Assembly (NCBI RefSeq): GCF_032854445.1
Contig: NC_088307.1
Coordinates: forward strand, 26,612,046 to 26,676,045
Direction of reading: 5' to 3'
DNA length: 64,000 nt
Origin: Liolophura sinensis
Lineage: Eukaryota; Mollusca; Polyplacophora; Chitonida; Chitonidae
The notes beneath the pieces were generated by a model. The model saw nothing but the letters and a program-made list of their open reading frames with translations. It was not told the origin of the DNA and made no database searches. Below are positions 47,148-59,100 of the stretch, piece after piece. The stretch's first letter is position 1. Each line of letters opens with the position of its first letter. Both the position numbers and the translations under genes were made by a program.

Positions 47148-50100
47148 GTGAGTTTCTTGCTATGTGATACTCTATAGATGCCGTATTTTCTAGCCCTAAT
47201 TCTATGGCCCTGACTCTTCTGATGGACATACAGCTAGATGATGTAAACTGAGATTACGTTCTGATATAAATACATGTGCAACTATCACAGATATTTTACC
47301 CAATCGATGGACTTTACAGGGTCATTAACACGGGTTTTAGAATTATCCGAAGAAAATTAAAGCCACTGTAGTAGAATGCATATATACATTTTTTTACACT
47401 ATCAACGGTATACTAGAACTATTTTACCGCGTCGCTGGTGATGCTGTCACTCACTACATAAAGGATATATGTTTTATATTATAAAATATAGCTCTTATAT
47501 ATTCACGTATACAATTTTCTGTTTTACATTTTCGAATTTCATCAGATGTATGCATTATTGTTAAGCTACTCATTATTGCATCGAAATTATTTATACTGTG
47601 TTCCGGTTCAAAGGTGTTCTCGCCACGATATGGCCGCAACATTACCAAAGTGGCAAGCCAGTAACCATTGATTCATTTTGTATACCAAAGCTGTGGTCTG
47701 AGTAAAAACAATTGAATTGAAATACAGCGTGCATTGTAACTTCTGCGCATTGCCGAATCGGACCTGTGCCAGATTGTCCACTGTTCTCTTGCAATGCAGT
47801 GGGTAATCCACACAGTGTAGTATTACATCACCAGTTTGTCCACAAATCGTCATCAAAAAGACAGAAATAAACAACAGATCACACCCGAATTACTATAGGT
47901 GGGAAAGGTTCTTGAATTGGGTTGAGTTGAATTAACTGATGAAGGGTAATGAGGGGTGATGAGGGGTTAGTGTGGGGGTGATAAGAGGTTATTGAGGGGT
48001 GATGAGGGGTGGTGAGAGGGTGATGGGGGTGATGAGGGGCTTGATGAAGGGGTGATGGGGGTGATGAGGGGTGATGAGGGGTGGTGAGGGGGTGATGGGG
48101 GTGATGAGGGGATGATGAGGGGGTGATGGGGTGATGAGGGAGTGATGAGGGGGTGATGAAGGGGTGATGAGGGGGTGATGGGGGTGATAAGGGAGTGATG
48201 AGGGGTTGGTGTGGGGGTGATGAGGGGTTATTGAGGGTTGATGAGGGGTGGTGAGGGGGCTATGGGGGTGGTGAGGGGTGATGGGGGTGATGAGGGGTGA
48301 TGGGGGTGATGAGGGGATGATGGCTTGATGAGGGGATAATGAGGGGTGATGAGGGGATGAGGATTGGGTGATGAGAGGGTGATAAGGGGTTGATGAGGGG
48401 GTGATGAGGGGTTGATGATGGGATGATGAGGGAGTGATGAGGGGGTGATGAAGGGGTGATGAGGGGGGTGATGGGGGTGATAAGGGAGTGATGAGGGGTT
48501 GGTGTGGGGGTGTTGAGGGGTTATTGTGGGTTGATGAGGGGTGGTGAGGGGGTGATGGGGGTGATGAGGGGCTTGATGAAGGGGTGATGAGGAGGTGATG
48601 GGGGTGATGAGGGGGTGATGAGGGTTGATGAAGGGGTGATGAGGGGGTGATGAGAAAGTGATGAAGGGGTGATAAGGGGTTGATGAGGGGGTGATGGGGT
48701 GATGAGGGGTGACGAGAGCTGATGATGGGGTGATGAGGGGGTGATAAGGGGTGATCTTCACATCACGTGTTTAGATTTCCTCCACCTGCTTATAAGTGTC
48801 TGAGCACTGTCGTATAAGTAAAATTTCCATGGATATTATTTAAATTCGCAAGTGCATAAATGAATAAATAAACAAATAATGTACTATAGAAATGTTTCAA
48901 CGACCTTTGTAACTAACCAAAGTGCGCAGTGATGAATTTACAGACAATTGATTATGGAAACTGAAAAAGTCATGTGCACTGGGAAAGAAGTGAGATGCGC
49001 TCTAATATAACCATGCCGATTTAATAAAAGTTAAATTATGGATAGTAGAGTAAATGTAAAGTATCAGCCATCAACGAGGTCAGTGAGTCCTGGTATATCC
49101 TGGTATAAACGTGTTTTCGTCACGTCAAGAGGCGTGAAACCAATAATCATTCATTCGTTGCTACACCACATCTGTTTTCGTGATGTACACTGTTTTCATA
49201 AACTCAACCTGTCAATGAATGAGTTAAAATTACTTATTGAATAATACCACCGACTACATTTATAGCATCGATAGTAAAGCCAGAGCAGCGTGATAGTGTT
49301 ACGCATGACAGATGGTGGCATGCAATCAAAATACTCTGGCCTCATGTCAGTTTAACTCCTTTCTAGCAGTCCAGGTAAATGTTTACATCCTGTACCGCGG
49401 GGAAATATAGTAAGAAACAAAATGCAGTCATGTAAAATCATTTTCTAAATGCCCTGTGTTCTCACCAAAGTAATGTTAAATCATTTCCTTAATACCCTGT
49501 GTTCTCACCAAAGTCATGTTAAATCATTTCCCAAGTACCCTGTGTTCTCACCAAAGTCATGTTAAATCATTTCCTAAATATTCTGTGTTCTCACCAAAGT
49601 CATGATAAATCATTTCCTAAATATCCAGTGTTCTCACCAAAGTCATGTTAAATCATTTCCCAAATACCCTGTGTTCTCACCAAAGTCATGTTAAATCATT
49701 TCCAAAATACCCTGTGTTCTCACCAAAGTGATGTTAAATCATTTCCTAAATATCCTGTGTTCTCACCAAAGTCATGTTAAATCATTTCCTAAATATCCTG
49801 TGTTCTCATTAAAGTCATGATAAATCATTTCTAAAATATTCTGTGTTCTCACCAAAGTCATGTTAAATCATTTCCTAAATATCCTGTGTTCTCACCAAAG
49901 TCATGTTAAATCATTTCCCAAGTACCCTGTGTTCTCACCAAAGTCATGTTAAATCATTTCCTTAATACCCTGTGTTCTCACCAAAGTCATGTTAAATCAT
50001 TTCCCAAGTACCCTGTGTTCTCACCAAAGTCATGTTAAATCATTTCCTAAATATTCTGTGTTCTCACCAAAGCCATGTTAAATCATTTCCTAAATATCCT

Positions 50101-53100
50101 GTGTTCTCACTAAAGTCATGTTAAATCATTTCCCAAGTACCCTGTGTTCTCACCAAAGTCATGTTAAATCATTTCCTTAATACCCTGTGTTCTCACCAAA
50201 GTCATGTTAAATCATTTCCCAAGTACCCTGTGTTCTCACCAAAGTCATGTTAAATCATTTCCTAAATATTCTCTGTTCTCACCAAAGTCATGATAAATCA
50301 TTTCCTAAATATCCAGTGTTCTCACCAAAGTCACGTTAAATCATTTCCTAAATATCCTGTGTTCTCACTAAAGTCATGTTAAATCATTTCCTAAATATCC
50401 TATGTTCTCACCAAAGTCATGTTAAATCATTTCCTAAATATCCTATGTTCTCACCAAAGTCATGTTAAATCATTTCCTAAATATCCTGAGTTCTCACCAA
50501 AGTCATGTTAAATCATTTCCTAAATATTCTCTGTTCTCATCAATGTCATGTTAAATCATTTCCCAAATACCCTGTGTTCTCACCAAAGTCATGTTAAATC
50601 ATTTCCTAAATATCCTGTGTTCTCACCAAAGTCATAATAAATCATTTCCTAAATATCCAGTGTTCTCACCAAAGTCATGTTAAATCATTTCCTAAATATC
50701 CTGAGTTCTCACCAAAGTCATGTTTAATCATTTCCCAAGTACAGTGTGTTCTCACCAAAGTCATGTTAAATCATTTCCTAAATATCCTGTGTTCTCACCA
50801 AAGTCATGTTATATCATTTCCTAAATATCCTGTATTCTCACCAAAGTCATGATAAATCATTTCTTAAATATTCTGTGTTCTCACCAAAGTCATGTTAAAT
50901 CATTTCCTAAATATCCTGTGTTCTCACCAAAGTCATGTTAAATCATTTCCTAAATACCCTGTGTTCTCACCAAAGTCATGTTAAATCATTTCCTAAATAC
51001 CCTGTGTTCTCACCAAAGTCATGTTAAATCATTTCCTAAATATCCTGTGTTCTCACCAATGTCATGTTAAATTATTTCCTAAATATTCTGTGTTTTCACC
51101 AAAGTCATGTTAAATCATTTCCTAAATATCCTGTGTTCTCACCAAAGTCACGTTAAATCATTTCCTAAATATCCTGTGTTCTCACCAAAGTCATGTTAAA
51201 CCATTTCCCAAATATTCTGTGTTCTCACCAAAGTCATGTTAAATCATTTCCTAAATATCCTGTGTTCTCACCAAAGTCATGTTAAATCATTTCCTAAATA
51301 TCCTGTGTTCTCACCAAAGTCATGTTAAATTATTTCCTAAATACCCTGTGTTCTCACCAAAGTCATGTTAAATCATTTCCTAAATATCCTTTGTTCTCAC
51401 CAAAGTCATGTTAAATCATTTCCTAAATATCCTGTGTTCTCACCAAAGTCATGATAAATCATTTCCTAAATATTCTGTGTTCTCACCAAAGTTATGTTAA
51501 ATCATTTCCTAAATATCCTGTGTTCTCACCAAAGTCATGTTAAATCATTTCCTAAATATTCTGGGTTCTCACCAAAGTCATGTTAAATCATTTCCTAAAT
51601 ATCCTGTGTTCTCACCAAAGTCATGTTAAATCATTTTCTAAATATCCTGTGTTCTCACCAAAATCATGTTAAATCATTTCCTAAATACTCTGTGTTCTCA
51701 CCAAAGTCATGTTAAATCATTTTCTAAATACCCTGTGTTCTCACCAAAGTCATGTTAAATCATTTCCTAAATATCCTGTGTTCTCACCAAAGTCATGTTA
51801 AATCATTTCCTAAATATTCTGTGTTCTCACCAAAGTCATGTTAAACCATTTCCTAAATATCTTGTGTTTTAACTAAAGTCATGTTAAATCATTTCCTAAA
51901 AATCCTGTGTTCTCACCAAAGTCATGTTAAATCATTCCCTAAATATCCTTTGTTCTCGCCAATGTTTATGAACATTTACAGGTATAATTGGCCTTAGTGT
52001 ACTCATTGGCCTTAAATTCTTTTTACCACAAATGCTTGATTTGGTGATCTCTATTGTTTTTTCTTTCCAATTTAGTCTCACGATCAGAAGGAGAGTATCA
52101 TGTTTGGCGGTGTGTTCAGAAAAAGACGGGCTGAATCTAAGGTAAATGAAATGGAAAACAAAGATGGAAAGAGTCGTCATCAAAACACAGTACTGAACAT
52201 TGCATTTATAATTTATTGAAAATGTTAACACGACGTCCAGTTTGATTTAAGTCAAAATTTGAAATACGATTTTAGAGCTTATTTTTGGGCAGTACAAATC
52301 AAAGTGTTGTCCATATCAACAGTGTTATAGTAAGATAAATGTGTCAAAATGTCAACATCCAGCACCAAAAACTAAGCAATATAAGTAGGTTTTAGAATTT
52401 GGCTTTGTGAAATCGGGCCCACATCCAGAATTTAATGTAAGAATGGTTATTGATATGTATTAGCCCAACTTACACAATGTAATTCACTCACATTGTGTGA
52501 ATATCATAACATGTAAAGTTACAAAAAGCCAATGTGACATCATCGACCGTCAAGAAGATCAGTGTTGTACAGGAAAACTCCCTTAAAATTTAAAAATTTT
52601 AGTGAAAGCATTTTATAGTACAGTTCTCATTGGGGTGTCGTCCCTGGGTCTCCGTGGCTGAATGCTTAAGGTTCTAGTGCAGAAGAATGAACTAGAAGAC
52701 TCACCCCCCCCCCCCCCTCCCGCCAACCAGGTCGCTGTTCATGTTCAGCTTGTACTGGCTTTCTCTTCGGTCGCACGTCGCACGTGGAAAAGTCAGGCAG
52801 CAAGCTGCGGATGGTCTTGGGTTCTCCTCCCACAATAATGCCTGGCCTCCGTCGTAAAAATGAAATGTCCTCCGTAGGTTGCGGGTAAACCTTTTCACTT
52901 ACAATCGGAGAGGAAGCCGAGCATTGATGCGACACTTTAATCAGTGGCGACCGCATTTTGGCGGCACACACTCGCCTAGCCACAACTGGACACATCATAT
53001 ACATACACACTCTGAATGACTAAGCCTTGTCATATGACTAAAGAATTAAGTATAACATAAAAGCCCTAGCATACATAACCACACATATTTTATGCCTGTT

Positions 53101-56100
53101 TTTACCCTTGGGCCCAAATAACTAAGGTTGCATTGTTCTTTCTTTTAACTGTGTTATCACCTGAATAATTTCTACTCTTGGTTTGCTTTTAGTGGATAGA
53201 CCCTGATATTTCAAATGACGACAAGTTTTTCCTGGAAAGAGAAAAGCGTGGACTTTCGGTAATGAAACGTTGCACTAATCAGATTTAAATCAAATATTTG
53301 CCCTATGGTGGATGATGAACAACATTTAGCTCTTTACAAATCTGATAACTTTTTGTTTTGTTTCCGTTGGAGTAAAAAAATTTCGCTGATGTAAAACAAT
53401 TTCCACCAGAGTGAAACAGTTTTCACCTGGGTGATAACATTTCTCACATAAGCATCTTGTTTCACTGTTTAGGCTAATAATACCAAGGGCCTTTTGAGTA
53501 CAATCTAATACTAGACAACTGATGAATTACAATTAACAACAGTACATGCATTTTACTAATATTCAAGCATTGGTATGAGCAGCTAAAGTAAAACCATAAG
53601 GTAAATTGATAAGAGGCCATATTTCACCGTTTACATGTGACCATTTGCCAGTTACCACACTGTCGTCACTGCTATGGTTTTATTTTCTTCGATGTAGTCT
53701 GCTACAATGTAGATCATAAACTGGCCCACTGAGCATGTAACAAGTTTGCAAAATACTTCACTCAGTCAAACGATCTGTTTTCATCCAGAACTTCACGACA
53801 CACATTTTTATTTTGCTTAATCTCTTGCAAGTGTTTTATTTGATTTGTTTATTTATTTATTTGATTGGTGTTTTACGCCGTACTCAAGAATATTTCACTT
53901 ATATGACGGCGGCCAGCATTATGGTGGGAGGAACCGGGCAGAGGCTGGGGGTAACCGACGACCATCCGCAGGTTGCTGGAGACCTGCTCACGTACAGCCG
54001 GAGAGGAAGATCTGTGGGTCATATATATTTAATCAAATATTTAGTGTCTTTTAAATATTTACATACACATGTTGCAATTTGTATATTCACTACTAAAAGA
54101 ATAGTATCCGTAACTGTTAGCCATTACCTGCAAATATTACAGACTTAGAACAAAGAAAAGAGTCCAAGCTACAAAGTTGTTTATGTATCTTTGTTTCAGT
54201 GGCAGAAACGGTCGGTTGACATGGTGAGAGTCGTCAATATTTAAACTCTGAAGCAAGTTCAAACCCTTCCCTGTAGTTAGAAGTTACAAGTACATACCTA
54301 TACTTAACCTGTACCTAAATCAACCATACTCGCAAGCAAAGTTGCCTTTAGCCAGTGACACTACCAGTTCCACATATCAATATGTAGTCTAAAATTACAC
54401 TCATTTTACACATGACTGGCATGAAGTTAAGTTCTTTACATCGTAAGAACATTAGGTTGACAAACGTAGACAAATTCATACCACCATGAATCCCCAAAGC
54501 CTGGTAAACGCAAATTCTGACTGCCGTGACAACGATAATACACTCGGCGTCGTTTTAATGGCAACCATATCACGAACAAAGAAGTAGTAAAGGGCGATAA
54601 CTCCTTATCTGTATCGACGTCAGTAACAACAGAACAGAGTTACAAGTTGAACTTTTAATGTCTAACTAAAGGTCTCTGATGTGAAATACAAAAACGTCAT
54701 ATCACAATTCTAACACCAGAAATAATACCACATTAAGAGGAAAGTGGAACAAGATTATTATCCATTTATTCGTTTGAGTTGAGTCGTGTCTCAGGCGTGA
54801 TTGGCAGAAAAGGGATGTTGATTGGGCAAGGATAGGCAAAGTGCAAAACTCATCCCAGGTCATGTGACTTTTATTCATCGTCTTCTGTTGTCAAATGTTT
54901 TCTCGACAAATTCTTCCTAAAACAGATCACTTGATTTTAAGAACTGCAACTTTTGCATGCTTTCTTAAGGAAAGGTGGGGCCTCCGTGGCTCAGTTGGTT
55001 AGCGCACTAGCGCAGCGTAATGGCCCAGGAGTCTCTCACCAATGCGGTTGCTGTGAGTTCAAGTCCAGCTCATGCTGGCTTCCTGTCCGGCCGTACGTGG
55101 GAAGGTCTTCCAGCAACCTGCGGATGACGTGGGATTCCCCCAGGCTCTGCACGGTTTCCTCCCACCATAATGCTGGCCGCCGTCGTATAAGTGAAATATT
55201 CTTGAGTACTGCGTAAAACACCAATCAAATAAATAAATAAATAAGGAAAGATAAAAACAAATAATCCAGGTTTATATGCACATGATCAATTATATCTAAT
55301 CTAAAGCTTTATTGTGAAAATGTATTTACAAAAATACGTGCACTATATCATTGAAGTATTATTAACTATTATTAACAAGTAATGGTTCTCTCAAGACAAA
55401 TGTGAGGAATCTGGTTTTAATGACAGTGCTTTACATTTTTCGGCATAAACTTCTGGATTCTTCTGTGAATATCGCGGGACTGTCGTCCTTTGCTCCCAGA
55501 TATTTAGCAATTATCTGAACAGAAATGTTTATATTCACAAATATGCATGAAAAATGAGTTTTTAAATGTTTTATGAATAATTAGTGACATGCGTATTTAA
55601 TAGCTTTCAATGTTATATCTGACGAAATCATATTTCATGTCCTGTCCTGGTATGTATGGATATCTAATGTAACTAATGATTCTGTTTATCCTCTGCTTAT
55701 GCTAGTCACTTCCGCAAAAGAAAACTGGCCTGTTTTCAAGAAGAAACTTTATTAACGAAGTTTTGGGTCTCGTACATAGTTTTACTCTGTAAGAATATAA
55801 CTTTGATAAATGCTCTACGTGGAAAAGGCAACAGCAAAGTTCAACAAGGCTTACGTATCTTGAAAAATTTCTTAGACACCAAGTTCGATGACATGTATGT
55901 CAACAAAGGAAAGCTGTTGTCGGAATCATGGCTTATGCGATAGCAAAAAAGTTTTGTTTCGGATGCAGAAGAGCTATTGTTACCCCATATCATGAAGCCC
56001 TCATGGCATGTGAAAAAGCCCTAAGTACACGAAAAAGCATATTTGAAAAAGGATCATATGTGAATTCGTAAAAAACATCTATATGCTTTCTGTTTTCTGT

Positions 56101-59100
56101 GTTTGAGGGTCGATCGCTTAACCAGAAGAGTATCTAGAAGTTTCAGCGAAATTTTATATTTGACTTGTCACATTATATGTAGTTTGGAATTTCTATGCTA
56201 CAAACATGGACGTCTTTGGGTGAAAGCCCTTAAATATCTTTTCTTAGTAAATTCAGATATGCTAGAACAAAAATGTGTTGCCCTAACTCAGATGAAGTGC
56301 CTAATTTGTAGGATAAAATCTGGGCATTGTTGTGAAAACAATCATGAAGTGAACAAACTATCTCAAATGATCTTGAAATTGGCATTGAAAGTTGGTATTG
56401 CAAAAATTTTCATCATTCGTCAGCGCCCAGCACGTATCATCACAAGTGATGTTTCCAAACTGAAGTGAAATCCAAGAAGATTTTCTTTAATATGCTACAT
56501 TACCAAGAAAGTTTAACAAAGTTTATGCATACCTATTGTTTTAGTGGAGCCGTGTATCAGACATGAGCCCTGAAAATCGCCAAAAACGAGAGGTAGATTG
56601 GGTAAGAACTGATATTGTTTGCGCTAATCTCATCCAGGGTTACCTGATCTTGTTCACTGAACGTGCGCTTTTGCTAGCGATATTCTCTAAAAGAAAACAA
56701 CTGACCTTGACATCTCGTCCCGTGTTGGGCGAATGGAATTGTTAATTTTGGTGATGTGGAATTTAATCGGTCACTCGTGTTTATGCATATTTAAAATACG
56801 ATTGTGATTGTCACTTGGACCAATACTGCAAACAGGCACATTGGGTTAGGACAGGCATAGTATGTGCAAATCTCATGCCTACGTTCATAGAAGTTTATCT
56901 GTGAATGTTCGTCAAACAAAAAAACTCCTGTTAGAAATGTACTTTATGCCATATGAAAAGGAAAATACAGCAAGGTATTTTTACATCTGGTTTTAGTGGA
57001 GCCTGATTGCGGACATGACCCCTGAGGATCGAAGGAAACGCTCGTCTGACAGGGTAAGCTGATTTATCAGGTGTCACGTGGTTTTGTCTCTTAATCGTCT
57101 GCTTGTGTCAGTGATTTTCGCAAAGGACAACTTAGAAGAAAATGAATCAAGGAATTGTTTCTGATTCCAGTCGAAGATGCCGTTACTTTCTGATTCTGAA
57201 TTACCGGTATTTCTAAAGACAAATTTGCAGCAGGGAAGTATTCACATGACCTCTATACCCAAAAGAAACATTTTAGAGGTACAAATACAATTTGTGTCGA
57301 CAATTGAAAGTGGCTGTCGGACTGAATCATGGAATATGTTAGTATAGAAAATGTGTATTTGTCATGGAGACAAGGTATTTATCACGACACTCTCTCTCTT
57401 GGTATGTCACCGTCCCGGATAGCAGAGTTGGTGGAGCGGTATATCCAAGATCAATCCTGGGGTTCGAATCACACCTAAGACTTTAAAAGAGAAAGTTGTA
57501 ACTTCCTTGCTTAGCGTTCAGCATGGAAAGGATAGTTCATAGATACATCCGTTCTGCAACAAGGACATACACCTTAACGATGCCTTCGTCGTCATATGAC
57601 TGAAAAATTGTTGAATACGACGTTAAACCCCAAGCACTCACTCATTCTTGGTATGTTGAAAAGCTCTCAACATATAGAAAAGCATATCAGCAAAATAATC
57701 ACATGTGTAATGCTGTTGAGGACATAACATCGAAGCATGGACTTGTTTGTATGGTTTTTGTTTTCTGCTTATAGGCTGATCGTTTAGCAAGAGGCGCAAC
57801 TGTAAGTTAAGCCGAAAATAGTTTGTTTTAGTTTGGTCTAGTTTCACGTACATCGTGTGGAATCTTGGTGTAAAAGTCCTATAAAAACTTTTTTTCCTCA
57901 GTGAATACAGACAGTCTACATGTAGAAAAGAAATATCAAAACAGTTCAAGTGCGCAATCTGTGCAGTAACTCTAAACATTTTTGTTAAAAAGAATTGCTA
58001 AGAATGGAAATTATTTTTTTTAGTCTGGAAATTTGTATAGATTAAAGGCCAGAGAAAATGTGTCCATCATTCATAAATGCTTAGCACGAATTAAGACGAA
58101 TGACATTGCACTAAAAACTTTCCAAACACGTTTTCCGGAGTGAAATGGAGGTATAATTTGATTTTTTTTCTGCGGTAAGATGGAACTTTAATATTCAACA
58201 TTACCAAGAAAGTTCCACAAAGTTATGCATACCTCTTGTTTTAGTGGAGCCGTGTATCGGACATGAGCCCTGAAGATCGCCAAAAACGACGGGTAGATTG
58301 GGTAAGCACCTTTATTGTGTGTGCAAATGTCATCGAAGGCCACATAGTCTTGTTCACTGAGCGTGCGCTTTTGCTAGCAGTATTCTCTAAAAGAAAACAA
58401 CTGACCTTGACATCTCGTCACCTGTTGGGCGAATGGAATTGTTAATTTTGGTGATGTGGAATTTAATCGGTCACTCGTGTTTATGCATATTTAAAATACG
58501 ATTGTGATTGTCACTTGGTCCAATACTGCAAACAGGCACATTGGGTTAGGACAGGCATAGTATGTGCAAATCTCATGCCTACGTTCATAGAAGTTTATCT
58601 GTGAATGTTCGTCAAACAAAAAAACTCCTGTTAGAAATGTACTTTATGCCATATGAAAAGGAAAATACAGCAAGGTATTTTTACATCTGGTTTTAGTGGA
58701 GCCTGATGGCGGACATGACCCCTGAGGATCGACAAAAACGCTCGCCTGACAGGGTAAGCTGATTTATCAGGTGTCACGTGATTTTGTCTCTTGATCGTCT
58801 GCTTGTGTCAGTGATTTTGTCAAATACCGGTATTTATAAAGAAACTTTTAAAGCAGTAAAATAGTATCATGGCCTCTTTGCCCTAAAGAAACATTTTAGA
58901 CGTACAATTCCCAGTTCATTTGTGTCAACATTTGAAAGTTGCAGTCGGACTGAATCATGGGTTATGTTGGTATAGGAAATGTCATGGAGACAAGGTATAT
59001 ATCACGACACCCTCTTGGCATGTCGAAAAGATCTAAACATATGGAAAAGCATATCAGAATCATGGATTATATGTGTAATGCTGTTGTGGACATAACATCG

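Larger units (their letters stand above)
56470..57801 (+). repeat. Exon cassette unit 1 (exons 5-7)
   Basis: Duplicate of unit 2 (58170-59170). Intron 5 and the end of exon 6 are almost identical to unit 2 by eye (56683-57053 versus 58383-58753), while sequence after exon 6 diverges more. Confidence 0.9.

Noticed and set aside
48228-48761. 177-codon minus frame, His/Pro/Ser/Thr-rich
   Set aside because: It is the complement of the G-rich array; the low-complexity frame is a by-product and has no splice or start support.
49425-51963. Possible CRISPR-like array
   Set aside because: Units are contiguous with no unique spacers, in a eukaryotic intron.
54975-55070. tRNA gene at the head of the SINE
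   Set aside because: Box A and B are present, but the sequence runs straight into the SINE body with a target site duplication around the whole; it is a SINE promoter, not a working tRNA gene.
56103-56468. 121-codon plus frame in the precursor intron
   Set aside because: It starts over the decayed exon and continues through intron sequence homologous to introns of the other cassettes; not a gene by itself.
57408-57480. tRNA gene with box B GGTTCGAATC
   Set aside because: Part of the second-family SINE flanked by its own target duplication.
57638-57979. 113-codon minus frame, with a similar 67-codon frame at 59115-59318
   Set aside because: They resemble each other only because they are the complements of duplicated intron sequence around exons 7 and 10.
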